A stretch of 64,000 nt of DNA from Litsea cubeba (GCA_012931725.1 CM022953.1:27679205-27743204); one strand, 5' to 3'; positions 10,171-22,160 are shown, counted from the first letter of the stretch. The notes: generated from the letters alone by a model not told the origin. Program-made: numbers and translations.

Positions 10171-12055
10171 ACGAAGGTATATTTCTGGGTTACTCCTCTA
10201 CTAGCAAGGCATATAGGTGTCTTAACAAAAGAACCAGAAAAATCATAGAAAGTGCTGATGTGAGAATAGATGAGAATATTGAACCAAAGAATGCAACTCA
10301 TAATGACAGTCCAGTTTATGAGGACTCGAGTGAGATTGATGATGAGATGGCTGAATCTAATGATTCTGAGAAATCAAAAGATGACTCAGAAGATACTACA
10401 CCTAAGAAGCACAGCACTTGGGTAGAGCAACACCCTAAGGATCAAATCATTGGAGATCCTAAGGCAGGCGTTCAAACTAGACAAAGTGTAGTTAGCAATT
10501 ACTCACTTGTGTCCACCATTGAACCCAAGACTGTGGCTGAAGCCAGTCTCGATGATAGTTGGTTGAAATCTATGCATGAAGAGTTGGAGCAAATTGAGAA
10601 GAACTCCACATGGGAACTTGTTCCTAGACCTACTGATAAGAATGTTATTGGTACTAAATGGGTCTTTCGGAATAAGCTGAATGAAGATGGTCAAGTCATT
10701 AGAAACAAAGCAAGGTTGGTTTGTAAAGGCTATGCTCAAGTTGAAGGCATAGATTTTGAAGAGACCTTTGCACCGGTAGCTCGTCTGGAAGCTATTCGTA
10801 TGTTTCTTGCATTGGCAGCATACAAAACCTTCAAGGTATTTCAGATGGACGTAAAGTCAGCTTTCTTGAATGGTTTACTTGAAGAAGAAGTCTACATTGA
10901 GCAACCTGATGGTTTCTCATCAGCAAAAATTCAGATCTTGTATGCAAGTTGAAAAAGGCTCTTTATGGACTGAAACAAGCGCCAAGGGCGTGGTATGCAA
11001 GGCTGGACCTATATCTCCGCAAGATCGGTTTTGGAAAAGGACTTGTTGATAGCAATCTATATGTCAAAACTGAGTTAAGCAAACAGCTGGTTGTCATTGT
11101 TTATGTTGATGACATAATCTTTGGTGGCAATGATGAAGAGATGTGCAGGAATTTTGCAGAAGAGATGAAGAAAGAATTTGAGATGTCGATGCTTGGAGAA
11201 TTAAAGTTCTTTCTTGGTTTACAAGTTCAGCAGCTGAAACATGGCATCTTCATATCACAATTGAAGTATATTAAGGAAATGCTGAAACGGTTCAATATGG
11301 AAGACAGCAAGCCAGTGAGCACACCAATGTCAACGAACACGAAGCTTAGCAAAGATGATAAGGCCTCGTCCGTTGATCATACCACCTATCACTCTATGAT
11401 AGGAAGCTTGCTTTACTTGACTGCTACAAGACCAGATCTTCTACAAGCAGTATGTATGGTTGCACGTTTTCAAGCAGCACCAACTGAAACGCACCTTACA
11501 GCAGTGAAAAGAATCTTTCGATATCTGAAAGGTACTATGGAGCTTGGTATCTGGTATCCCAAAGGCAAATCCTTCACTCTAGTTGCATATTCTGATGCCG
11601 ATTGGGCTGGATGCGTAGATGATCGCAAGAGTACTAGCGGCGGCGCATTTTATCTTGGAGAAAGATTAGTTGCTTGGCATAGTAAGAAGCAAGACTCTGT
11701 ATCCCTTTCGACAGCGGAAGCGGAATATATTGCAGCGGCAACTTGTTGTACGCAAGTGTTATGGATGCGGCAAATGCTCTCTGATCTAGGAGTTCCTACA
11801 ACGGATCCTACGCCGATCCTATGTGACAACACGAGTGCAATTCATATATCTAAGAATCCTGTTCAGCACTCTCGAACAAAGCATGTAGCAATTCGTTATC
11901 ATTTTCTTAAAGATAAAGTTGCTGATGGAGAGGTCAAGTTGGAGTATGTTCCGACAACTGAACAAGTGGCTGATATTTTCACGAAACCTCTGCCAAAGGA
12001 AGTCTTTGAGTATCTCCGGAAAAAGTTAGGAGTTACTCACTCTCCTAAACCGTAG
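10150..12055 (+). pseudogene. reverse transcriptase and RNase H of copia D
   Basis: The first segment (to 10952) carries the linker ADEGIFLGYS and RT start with GTKWVFRNKLNEDGQV and FQMDVKSAFLNG (motif A aspartate). The second (10949-12055) carries KKALYGLKQAPRAWY, the catalytic YVDDIIFGG and the copia RNase H with DADWAGCVDDRKSTSG and STAEAEYIAA. They are joined by a one-base loss in an A run near 10935. RT copies the RNA to cDNA. Except for the two homopolymer shifts the domain is full length and well preserved. Confidence 0.92.
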
Positions 12056-12142
12056 GAGTTGTGCTTGAAAGGGGGAGCAATGCATTCATTGAATATCCTA
12101 TTCGCTCCTCGGTTGGTCCCTTTGGATTTGTTGTCAAAGGGG

Positions 12143-12246
12143 GAGAGATGTTATGCTACGATAGCAAGGAGAGATGTTATGCTACGATAGCAAGGAGAGA
12201 TGTTATGCTATGTTAGCAAGGAGAGATGTTATACTATGAAAGCTAA
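12143..12246. repeat. 26-bp tandem repeat, four units
   Basis: Four units starting at 12143, 12169, 12195 and 12221 share GAGAGATGTTATGCTACG, the last two diverging. It lies between the pol stop and the 3' LTR. A polypurine-like AAGGGGGAGATTGTTG (about 12245) follows and repeats the true polypurine tract 140 bp further on. Confidence 0.9.
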
Positions 12247-12383
12247 GGGGGAGATTGTTGACAGTGCATGGTTGTTATTTCAGAATTTCAGAATTGGTTC
12301 CAAGTGAGTGTTGAAAAGAACTTGGAAGAGCTGCAAGCTGGAGTTGAAAGTGTTGAAGTTCCAATAGTGTTGCCAACAATTCC

Positions 12384-12395
12384 AAAGGGGGAGAT
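12384..12395 (+). other. polypurine tract of copia D
   Basis: AAAGGGGGAGAT immediately before the 3' LTR start; primes plus-strand synthesis in LTR elements. Confidence 0.85.
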
Positions 12396-13589
12396 TGTTG
12401 GAATTTGAGATGAATTTGAGATGACTTAAGTAGTCTTTGAAGAATTGAAGAGATAGTATCTCAACTATTGATTTGAGTTGGAATTATTGTCAACACATTG
12501 TCACAAACATGATGATAATAAGCTGGTGTTGATAGAGCTTGAAAAGGAGAAACAGAATTGAAACAGTCAGGAATTCAGAATTCCTGAAGCAGAGCACGCG
12601 GTCGACCGGGCTCTTCATGCGGTCGACTCCGAGCAAGAAGAAACCTGCAGAAAACAGAAAAAGGCACCTCTCAGTTATTTTCGTGACACAGTGTGTCTTC
12701 GGTCGACCGGGACTCCAGGATGTCGACCGAGCTCGAAATTGTCTGTTTTCCAGTCAGTGTCTTCGGTCGACCGGGCAAGCTAGGATGTCGACCGAGCACG
12801 GGAACCAGAGTTGCGCAGAATTAGAAGTTTTGCACGAAATTCAGCACAGTTATCTATTTCGTTTGGGAATCTTTCTAAACGAATTGTAGCCCGTTTTGAA
12901 TACAATTAAGGGTTATTAAAACCTATATAAAGGCATGCTTGGGTCGTTCATAAACACACCAAGAAGAGACACCAGAGAGAGAAGAAGAGAAGAGAAAAGA
13001 GAGAGAGTTCTTGAGAGAAAGCTGGTGCTGTTGCTGTGTGCTGTTGTGCTGCATCTTTCTACAGCAATTGTGGACGAGATTATGCTCTAGAAGATGGTGT
13101 TTTTCGTCCATGAGTTAAGTGTCTCTCTGTTTATGCTTTAATTTCAATTGTAAGGGATTGAGAGAGAGAGAATTGTAGAGGGGAAGGGCTGTAGACAGAA
13201 TTAATCTTCCATTCTGTTTTTAACATCAAGTTGGTGCTTGGTGTCTGGGTTTGGTGATCCTATCTGTTGGTGCAGATAAATTGTAAAGGGAGTCGGTGCT
13301 TCCTAGATAGTTGGTGCTATCTGAAACTCAAGGGAGTAGGTGCTTCCTAGATAGTTGGTGCTATCTGAAACTAAGGGTTGGTGCTCTTTGTCGTTGTAGC
13401 GACTAAATAAGATTCAGATCTGTCCCGGATTGGTGTTCGGACAGTCTTTGAACCGTGGACGTAGCCTTTCGGTGAACCACGTTAAATCTGGTGTCATTGT
13501 GTGGTTTGACTTGTTTTGTTGTTGAATATGACCTGTTTTTAGAAATCACTGATTCACCCCCCCCTCTCAGTGATCGCGGTAATCCAACA
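12396..13589 (+). repeat. 3' LTR of copia D
   Basis: Same length (1194 bp) as the 5' LTR and about 99 percent alike by eye. Differences include a TC insertion in one GGTCGACC box (about 12627), one-base changes in A and T runs, and ATTGG versus ATATG near the end. It is followed by the GGGTT duplication. Confidence 0.95.
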
Positions 13590-15703
13590 GGGTTCGCCTT
13601 TGGATGCTTACCCATTCTTTTGGATCTTCAGGTAGGATTCCGAACATAATGTAATCAATGAACGGATCCCTCCAGTCGCCAATTGAAGTTTGAAGGATTG
13701 AAATCCGACTTCCGACCACTTGGTGGCATTCAGCAACTGCTTGGTGTGTGTTAAGAGGAGGAAGGATTCTCCTTTCACACACTGTAATTTGCATGTTTTC
13801 CCCTTCCTGGATTGCCATGGATGCGGCAAGTCCGGCTAGGGCATCTGCACGTATGTTTTCACCTCAACGAATGTGGGTGATGTGACAGATGTCAAACTTT
13901 TGCAGAAGTGATTGTGCCTTGTTGTAGTAGGGGCAGCAAATCTGGCTTCCTGACTTCAAATTTCTGATTCATCTGGTTGACGATCAGTTGAGAGTCTCCA
14001 AAGACTTCCAGCATAGTGATACCGGATTCGATGGCGAGTTCCAATCCTAAGATCAGAGCTTGATATTCAGCTGCATTGTTTGTGCATGGTTCCAGTAGCG
14101 AGAAAGCGTGTGGAATCATGTATTTGTCGGGGCTAACAAAGAGGATGCCAACTCCCGAGATCAGCTGTCTTTTTTCATTTGTCCTGGTTGCACCGTCAAA
14201 GTACATGTCCCAGGGGGCACTTTGTGAGAAAGTCTCCACATTGTAGACTGGTTCGTCTGGGAGATCATCTCTGAGTGGAGAATCTTTAGGCAATGGATGC
14301 TCTGCGAGGAAGTCCGCTAGAGCTTGCCCTTTGATTGCTTTTTGTGGTACATACCTAATATCAAATTGTGACAGAAGGGTGGACCATTTTGCCAGTCGAG
14401 CATTGAGAGAACCTGCCTTTGTGACAAGGACCTTCAAGAGGTTGACCCTCGAGACCAGGTAGACTGTGTTGGAAAGCAAGTAGTGACGCAGCTTTTGTAC
14501 GGCGAACATCACTGCAAGACATTCTTTTTCGACTGGAGAGTAGCGATGCTCTGCACCTACTAGCATGCGGCTGAGGTAATATAGAGCAGCTTCTTTTCTC
14601 TGATCATTTTCTTGCGCAAGCAGAGCTCCCAAAGAGTGATCAAGGGCTCTTGTGTACAAGATGAATGGTTTTCCAGTGGTAGGAGCAGCTAACACTGGAG
14701 GTTTTGTCAGGTATGACTTGATGTCTTGGAAAGCAGCTTCACAGTCAGCATCCCAGACAAAGTTTACACCTTTTTTCATCAACCGGGAGAATGGACGGCA
14801 TTTCCCCGAAAGATTGGAGATGAACCGTCTGATGTAGGCCAATCTCCCTTGAAGCCCTTTGAGTTCTCTCAAGGTCCTTGGAGAGGGCATTTCTAGAATG
14901 GCTTTGACTTTTATGGGGTCAAGCTCTATTCCAGCTTTCCGAACTAAGAATCCGAGGAACTTACCCGACGAGACGCCGAAGAAGCATTTCAAAGGATTCA
15001 TTCGCAGTTTGTGTTTGCGAAGCCGGAGGAAGACTTCTCGAAGGTTTTCGAGATGATCCTCTTTTCTTTTGCTTTTGACGGCGAGGTCATCAACGTAACA
15101 TTCAACCGTCTTGTGCTGCATATCTTGGAATATTTTCATCATAGCCCTCTGATATGTGGCACCAGCATTTTTCAGACCAAATGGCATGACAGTGTAACAA
15201 TACACGCCAAATGGGGTTCGAAAGGATGTATGTTTTTCATCCTCAGGATGCATCTTTATCTGATTGTAGCCAGAGAAACCATCCATGAATGTCATTCGCT
15301 CGAATCCACAGGTATTATCAATCATTACCTCTGGTATGGGGAGCGGAAATTCATCTTTATCATCTCTTTGTGGCTCGACATTGTTGATTTCCACTGGAGT
15401 AATGAGAGGTGCTGGGTCAGCAGCATTTTCTTGTACAGCTTCTTGGTCTTCTTCATCATCAGACCAGGATCCTTGTGGCTGTAGGGGGTTATACCAAATT
15501 ACTGGCATAAGATGAGACTCAGGAACCCATTCTTCATCGGAGAGATATTCTCCTGTTTCAAGGGATTCCTCCCACTCATCTGTGTAGTTGGATTCGAATC
15601 CATCATCGGTGTCGCTTGATTCGTATCCATCAATGGAGAATCCAACTACCGAATTGCAAGAGTATGATGTCTCCTGCATGGCTTCTTTGAATTGAGGTGG
15701 CAT
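13590..15703 (-). pseudogene. RT-RNase H-second RNase H of element A
   Basis: On the minus strand the frame shows RT from FPLPIPEVMI onward, motif A in FMDGFSGYNQI, the catalytic CYVDDLAVKS, a degenerate first RNase H (LGALLAQ, YSPVEKECLA), and a second RNase H with D in MYFDGAT, E in NNAAEYQAL and D in FGDSQLIVN. The second RNase H is a hallmark of the Tat branch. The N-terminal RT (fingers) is missing: acidic linker sequence runs directly into the RT near 15380. A frameshift near 13920 and an in-frame stop near 13862 break the linker to integrase, and the copia D insertion then cuts it at 13590. Confidence 0.9.
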
Positions 15704-17307
15704 GAAATCACTGAGAGTGAATTTCCTTACCCCCTTTGAAGTCTCTGGAAGGGATGTTTTTGTTACCTCCAGTGAAGCGGTAGAGGAAGCCTCTGCCTTT
15801 TCTTGACCTCTAGTTTTGGCTGGGTCTTCTCTTGCCGTTTGAGCTTGAGGAGATGTTTCCTAGCCTGCCTTCGCTGTTGAGCTGTAAGCTTTGTTTTCAC
15901 GACCTCCCAATTTTCATCTTCCAGGAGATCGGGATGTACTCATATCGGTTGTCCGTCTGGTGTCGGGTAAGGAACCAGTTCCTCGGACGCTTCGATTGAG
16001 TTTATCACCTTGAAGGAAGTAGTGATCTTCTTCTTCGGTGATCTTGATGTTTGTCCACATATCACCATGTTGACGGAGGCAGACCCATAGTTTTTGTCAA
16101 AGGTGATGACTCCGTTTTTCCACATCTCATTTATTTTCTCTCTCACAACGAAGCATTGATTGAGAGGATGCGAGATCATCTGGGTGGTATGGACAGTACC
16201 GAGGATCGTTGGTTTTGCCAACATCACCCGGTCTTTTTGGTTCAGGCAAGGTGAGCTTGCCGTTTGCCACAAGAGCCCCGAAGATTTCATCAACATCTTC
16301 ATCAAACGGGTATTTCTTCTCTACTCGTTCTTTGAAGGCATCAGAGAGTTCAGGTCTCTTACCAGCAGCTTTGTTTTCAGCTTTCTTTGGTGGCTGAGGA
16401 GCTGACTTGGTCTGCACATTGAGGACCTCTTTCTTCTTTGGTTTAGAGGTTGCAATGGCGGTTGGCTCTTTTCTTGATGATTTCTGACTGTTGAGGTCTT
16501 TAATCACCATTTCAGCTTCCATGGAAGCTTCTAGGAGTTCTCCCAGGTTTTTTGATTTGTTGCCGATGATCATGGAGCGGATTCTGGCTCTCATGTTGTT
16601 TCGGCAGATGTCGACTAGCGACGCTTGTGGCAATACATCAGAGCATTTGTATGCCATTGCTTTCCACTTGTGAATGAAGTCATATGTTGACTCATTCTCC
16701 CCCTGTTTTAGGCTGCACAGCTGAGCCATAGTAGCGGGTGATCTTCACCTTTGAAGTGAGTCAGGAAGCGTGTCTCTAGCATGGCCCAGTTTTGGATTGA
16801 GTCCTCTGGCAGAGTGGAGTACCAATCGAAGGCCGTACCTTTTAGGGTACTTGCAAAGAGGCGAATCTTGAGTGCATCTTGATCCGCGATAGCTCCCGTC
16901 AGAATCTTGAAGTGGATGACGTGCTGTCTGGCTGATCCTTTCCCCGTATATGTTTGGAGGGTAGGATGCTTGAATTTGGTGGGGAACGGGACCGAGTCCA
17001 TCCATAAGGGATATGGTGGCTTGATCCCATGCTCCTTGAGTATATCCTCTTCTTTTGCTTTGGCGAGGATACCGTCTACGTCCTTTTTGGTAAGGGCGCG
17101 TGACTCATTTTCTTCTCTATTTACCTCGTCGTCTTGATGATTCGGAGGAGGTTCATTGTTCGCCTGATTTTGGAAGGCGAGGAGAAGGTTTTCCATCAGA
17201 GTTTCAATCCTCTGCTGGCCCTGTTCCAACTGCTGGATGCGGGTGATCGCATCTTCTGGAGGTGGATTGCGGGGTGCTGGCTCAGAATTTGTAGCCAAGA
17301 CATTCAT
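15704..17307 (-). pseudogene. gag of element A, broken into three frames
   Basis: From ATG at 17307 the frame encodes a proline-rich start and coiled coil, then the retrotransposon Gag core (GSARQHVIHFKILTG, FDWYSTLPEDS). A shift near 16720 moves to the frame with QGENESTYDFIHKWKAMAY, and another near 16190 to the frame with MISHPLNQCF, part of a CPYH...H...C knuckle typical of Tat Gag. The remaining sequence down to 15704 is basic, with no recognisable DTG/DSG protease motif. Gag would be the capsid protein; this copy cannot make it whole. Confidence 0.82.
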
Positions 17308-18416
17308 CCTTCGTGATTCGAACGAAGAAAACTGTCCTGGTGACTGAGCTGGGGCTCATTCTTTTTGAAGAGGAGCTTGAGGAAGGATCACTCTGCTGTC
17401 CTTTGCTTGAAGGAGCAGGGGATTCTTCTGAATGTCTTCTTGTCCTGGAGACGCTGCGGGTCATCGGACGTCGAACATGGATTTTGTTGCTGATTTTTGG
17501 CGCCTTCTGGTTTTTTCCAACCATATGGACGGCAGCAACTTGGTTGGGTCTTTCTTTTTCGACCCATTTGGGAGAGACTTGAAGTGTGGGAGGCTGGGTC
17601 CTTTGCTTCTGTAGTCTCTTTTGTCGGTACGACGCGCGGCGGCGTATACGACGAGCAATTTGAGCTTCGGTCAGCTGACTGGGCTTTGACAATGAAGGAT
17701 GTGCTCCCTCGGGCGCAGCAGCCGAGTCTGTCTTCTTTGTAGCTGGGCAAGGACAGGATGCGAACCCTATCCTTCGCCAGTTGCAGCGAAGCTTTGAATT
17801 TGTGAAGTTCGGCCCCTGTAGAGATGAAGGGTCGAACTGCAGATTTGTAGGCCTTAGCAGATGCTTGTGGAGGCCTTGTGATGCATGACTTGATTTTGGG
17901 CTTGTAGGAACAAGCCGGCTCATGCTGGGATGACTTGGAAGTCAGGTTGGAGATGGGTCTCTCCTCTTTCATGTAAGCAAGAGGATAGAACTGGTTCTCC
18001 TTGAGTGGGGCCAGGAATGCTGGCTTAGTGGATGTTTGGGACCTTCTCTGTTTTGGTGAAGGTCTTGGGGACCAAGTCTTGGGGTAGACCTGGTTGTTTG
18101 TAGGTTGAGGCTTCGTGGGGCTGCCACGGGCTTCAGGCCTTCTAGTGCTCGCCTTTGGTGTCACGGTAGTGACACGTTGAGAGGCGAGTTTCTGCTTCTT
18201 GGAGGGAGCAGCTTGTTCCTCAGGAAGTGGGAATGGTCCCAGCGTCCCGAAGACGATAGTCCGGGGAGTCGGGGTCGACCCGGAGTTCACAGAGTTGCCG
18301 AGGGAGTTGACACTTCGGCAGCTGATGGGGCGCTTGTAGGTGCGCGTGGTTTGCTTCTGTTGAAGCATGAGTTGGTGCTTGTTTTCGTCAAAAGTAATGG
18401 TTAGTGAAGCTGCCAT
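17282..18416 (-). pseudogene. extra ORF upstream of gag (Ogre-type ORF1), element A
   Basis: ATG at 18416 (MAASLTITFDENK) starts a basic, serine/proline-rich frame of 342 residues to 17388; a second frame (17282-17923) is the better-looking continuation with RRIRRRASYRQKRLQKQR and ends overlapping the gag ATG. A frameshift near 17750-17900 is the likely link. Ogre elements are known to carry an ORF of unknown function before gag. The start is supported because the inverted copy G keeps the same ATG (63463) and protein, while an upstream ATG is in frame only in copy G. Confidence 0.7.
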
Positions 18417-18867
18417 TGTTAGTTTTTTTCGAAAATTTCTGAAACAAGACCACATCCATTAGTAATCACAAGAATATAATGATCATAAATCGGAAGTTCT
18501 ATGGTTTCGTCTTTTCAAATTGCTCGAGATAGATGACCCAAGCAATATGACGAAGGCAAAATGCCATAGAGGGTACAATTGTTCTAATCGCAGGTATGGT
18601 AAGCCCAGAATGGGCATCCCAGTGACTGCTAGAAGCAATTGTGAACTTAAATTCGACTTATCGAGAAGCAGAGCTTGCACGAGGTAAGAAGAATATAAAG
18701 TTGGAGTTACAGATGTGCCGGTCGCAATACAGTAGACCCTGAAAGGGCGTACTAGTACCGCTAGACACAAATGTTTTGAGACCGCATCTATGAGATGAGA
18801 TTCTCTGTTTTGAAAGGTCAAGATTGGATTCATCAAAGAGAGCAGATGGTATTCCAATCTTAACACG
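18417..18867 (-). other. leader of element A, conserved unique part
   Basis: This block is about 97-98 percent identical to the inverted copy at 63000-63462. It contains a 127-codon frame in both copies, but the nine base differences between them nearly all change the amino acid, so I do not call it a gene. Confidence 0.6.
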
Positions 18868-19090
18868 GGCTCAGCGATTTCCGCGAGCGCCAGTGCTCAG
18901 AAAGAAATGAACCATAATTTCTCGGATCTGAATCTAAAAATGACGAGTTTTTTTTTTTTGAAAGGCCAATATCGGGTTCATCAAAGAGAGCAAAAGGCAC
19001 TCCAATCTGAACACGGGCTCAGCGATTTCCGCGAGCGCCAGTGCTCAGAAAGGAAAAGACCAAGATTTCTCTAATCTAAACCCAAAATGA
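18868..19090. repeat. two diverged leader repeat units (about 125 bp)
   Basis: The word CACGGGCTCAGCGATTTCCG with GCGAGCGCCAGTGCTCAGAA occurs twice (about 18866 and 19012), each flanked by a variant of TTCATCAAAGAGAGCA and by an AT-rich spacer. Layout and words resemble the 180-bp units at 19500-20360 (GAACAGGCTCAACATTTCTG, CAAGCGCGATGAA), so both look like branches of one old repeat. Confidence 0.75.
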
Positions 19091-19499
19091 CGGAAGTTTT
19101 TTTTTTGAAGATTTTTTGAAGACTTTTTTTTTTTTTAAATCTTTTTTTTTTATTTTTTTTTATTTTTTTTTTTAAGATTTTTTTTTTTGAAAATTTTTTT
19201 ATTTTTTTTTTATTTTAAAATTTTTATTTTTAAAAAATTTTATTTTTGAAAAAAATTTATTTAAAAGACGAGAGAGTACACATAGGCCTCCTAACCCGGT
19301 CTTATGAAATCTTGATTGATAGAATTGCCCCCAGGTAAGGGTAGGATTACTTAATGAACCCGTTTGGAGGACCCTTGCCTAGAACAGTCAAGCTGTCTCC
19401 ATACTCTGGACAAGGCTTTTCTTTGAATCAACCATGATCAAAGAACACAGTTGGTTTAACCTTAGTGGTCTATGTCTTTTTTTTTTATATTTTATATTT
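19091..19499. repeat. A/T homopolymer tract and short unique leader
   Basis: 19095-19265 is almost entirely T with a few A. 19266-19490 is unique leader sequence, repeated inverted at 62380-62600 in copy G. No ORF of note. Confidence 0.7.
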
Positions 19500-20365
19500 T
19501 ATTTTTATTTTTATGAATTCATCGAAGAGAAACCATGGCCCAAAACCTTAGTCGAACAGGCTCAACATTTCTGCAAGCGCGATGAACGATAGGAACGGAT
19601 CAAGGTTTCTCAATTTTGAATCCAAATTGAGAAATCTAAATTTTTTTTTTATATATATATATATATTTTTTTTTTATTTTTAATGAACTCATCGAAGAGA
19701 AACCATGGCCCAAAACCTTAGTCGAACAGGCTCAACATTTCTGCAAGCGCGATGAACGATAGGAACGGATCAAGGTTTCTCAATTTTGAATCCAAATTGA
19801 GAAATCTAAAATTTTTTTTTTTTTTTACTTTTTATATATATATATATTTTTTTTTTAGATTTTTAATGAACTCATCGAAGAGAAACAATGGCCCAAAACC
19901 TTAGTCGAACAGGCTCAACATTTCTGCAAGCGCGATGAACGATAGGAACGGATCAAGGTTTCTCAATTTTGAATCCAAATTGAGAAATCTAAAAATATTA
20001 TTTTTTTTATATATATATATATTTTTGATTTTTAATGAACTCATCGAAGAGAAACCATGGCCCAAAACCTTAGTCGAACAGGCTCAACATTTCTGCAAGC
20101 GCGATGAACGATAGGAACGGATCAAGGTTTCTCAATTTTGAATCCAAATTGAGAAATCTAAAATTTTTTTTTTTTTTTACTTTTTATATATATATATATA
20201 TATATATTTTTTTAGATTTTTAATGAACTCATCGAAGAGAAACAATGGCCCAAAACCTTAGTCGAACAGGCTCAACATTTCTGCAAGCGCGATGAACGAT
20301 AGGAACGGATCAAGGTTTCTCAATTTTGAATCCAAATTGAGAAATCTAAAAATTTTTGTTTTTTT
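19500..20365. repeat. leader tandem repeat, five units of about 180 bp
   Basis: Five units start near 19516, 19684, 19868, 20037 and 20224 with TCATCGAAGAGAAAC. Each holds a conserved block of about 130 bp ending in an 8-bp inverted repeat, CTCAATTT...AAATTGAG with a 7-nt loop, then a variable spacer of T-runs and (AT)n. The inverted copy G has four units (61700-62345). It lies in the 5' untranslated leader between the primer-binding site and ORF1. Confidence 0.9.
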
Positions 20366-20573
20366 TTTTTTTTTGAAAAGAGAAAGAGTGGAAATAAATT
20401 CAAAGAATTAGAAATTTCCAAACAAAAAATCTCATCTCATTTTTTTTTTTTGCGGAATTCAACATAGGCCACCAACTATAAAGTAGCCAAGGAATCAAGA
20501 AAAGAAATATAAGCATAGAGCAAAATATATGATATGCAAATATTTCATTTCTAGCATCGTGTTCTCAAATAAA

Positions 20574-20595
20574 CGAGTCCCACCGGGTGATGCCA
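20574..20595 (-). other. candidate primer-binding site of element A
   Basis: On the minus strand TGGCATCACCCGGTGGGACT starts three bases after a plausible LTR end (CCATCA). Copy G has TGGCTCACCCGGTGGGACTC at the matching place (61442), whose complement fits the 3' arm of a tRNA. I could not name the tRNA. Confidence 0.55.
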
Positions 20596-20882
20596 GCTTG
20601 ATGGACCGCGCTCCCGATGCCCGGGTTCCTACCGAGGTCGGCGGACGTGGGAGTCCGTTTGGTTCCGACCCTTTCGTAACCGGGGGGCAAGGGGGCGTGC
20701 ATCAACATTTCTTTTTTTGTGGGTGTGCCAGATTTTCTATTTTTACTTGGAATTGCAAGTGGTGATCCGGAGATCAACCTTCGCAAGTAAAAAGGAAATC
20801 AACTTCTTTCAAGTTTTCCATTGCACATATATTTAAGAAAAGAGACATTTTCTTGATTTGCCGTGAAAGGCGATTTTTTTTT

Positions 20883-20955
20883 GCATTTATAGCCGATTTT
20901 GGCGTTTATAGCCGATTTTTTGGCGTTTATAGCCAATTTTGGCGTTTATAGCCGA
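20883..20955. repeat. GGCGTTTATAGCC hairpin repeats in LTR of A
   Basis: Three GGCGTTTATAGCC units plus a GCATTTATAGCC variant separated by GATTTT-type linkers. The inverted copy G has the same array at 61071-61168. Each unit can pair GGC with GCC over a 7-nt loop. Confidence 0.8.
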
Positions 20956-21453
20956 TTTACAATCCTTATCAACAATGAAAGACAAGAATTGTGATTTTTG
21001 TCTCTTTTGAAAAAAATACAAACTACAATGAAAAGCAAGAAAAGGAGGATCTAACTTTTCAGGAGATTGTGGGGGACTCGTTTAGATTGACGGTCGCAAG
21101 CCATATGTGGGCTTCGCCATCATCCATGCAGATGAGAACAGAGGATGCTATTTGATTCGCTTGGCTTGGCTATAACCTCAGGTTTTTAGAAGACAAAGAC
21201 CAAAAGGAGGTCCTATATCCAATAAAAAGTCGAGTAGACGGGCTGAAAAGCCACATCTAAGCCATTTAGAGGCAGGAGGAGAAGGCAAGGACCTTGGGGG
21301 GGGGTACCCCCTAAGGGACTTTTGTCACCTTGTTGCGGTGGCCGGTGTAGAACTTCCGCAGAGTTTTCTCTCTTTTCCTTTTCTCTGGATTTCTAACTGC
21401 TGTCTGTTGATGTTTGTTGTCTGTGTGTTGTGTCTTCTTCTTGGAGAGCCCTC

Positions 21454-21463
21454 CTATTTATAG
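21454..21463 (-). promoter_or_regulatory. TATA box of element A LTR
   Basis: CTATAAATAG on the minus strand. Upstream (higher coordinates, about 21545-21700) two diverged repeats each contain a CCAATCAGAAGC box and GGAGTTACAA, as in copy G. Confidence 0.7.
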
Positions 21464-22160
21464 GCTTTTAGGTAGCCTTTTAGGTGGGTTTATGGGCTTT
21501 TATTGTCATTAAGCCGCATAATGGGAGGAGTTACAAAATTGAATTGTTTATTTTGTAACTCCTTTTTCTTGGCTTCTGATTGGCCGGAGGAGATTGAGGG
21601 CATTTAATCGCCTTTAATCGCCATGATGGGAGGAGTTTCATGGGTTAAATGCCATGAATCTCTTGACTTGTAACTCCCGAATGCTTGCTTCTGATTGGGC
21701 CGTCCAAAGAAATGGATTAATGACTGTAATAAAGTTAGTCAATTAATCGCATTAAGTGGTCGCCGAGCAGCTGAAGAGTCGCGGGCCGTGCCACGTCTTT
21801 TGGAATTCTTCTGTCGATGATCATCGATGGATCTTCATGTAGATCGACATCAGATGACCATGTAATTTCAGGTGTTTGTTGCCAACAGCGGGTCGGTGCC
21901 ATCTGTCCTGTCGATTTCTCGATCGGTCGGGTGGAAAGCACACTTTTTTTTGGTTGACCGGGTGGCGATCAATACTGTCTTCGATACTCTTGATGATTTA
22001 CCCGTGTTTTGGACGGATGTCAGAGGACTTGGTGTCTCAAAAGCATGAATTTTGGAAAGTACCAGGGGCTGGGCCCTTCGAATCGCGAAAAAACGGAGAA
22101 AACCGGGGTTTCCGGGACTTTCCCGGCGACCCTGGGGTCCAAGGTCGCCGGCGACCCTGG

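Larger units (their letters stand above)
6521..13589 (+). mobile_element. Ty1/copia retrotransposon D, complete with LTRs but defective
   Basis: 7069 bp flanked by GGGTT duplications, with two LTRs of 1194 bp that begin TGTTGG and end CCAACA, a Met-type primer-binding site, gag, integrase, RT-RNase H and a polypurine tract. Domain order gag-INT-RT-RNase H marks it as copia. The LTRs differ only at a handful of bases and small indels, so insertion is recent. The protease is missing and pol is broken by 1-bp frameshifts. Confidence 0.95.

Noticed and set aside
18483..18866. 127-codon leader ORF present in both copies A and G (63014-63397).
   Set aside because: The nine base differences between copies nearly all change amino acids, so there is no sign of protein-level constraint; the conservation is that of recent copies.
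19500..20365. Possible CRISPR-like array (conserved repeats with variable spacers).
   Set aside because: Repeats of 130 bp and spacers of T-runs and (AT)n in a plant retrotransposon leader; no similarity to CRISPR organisation.
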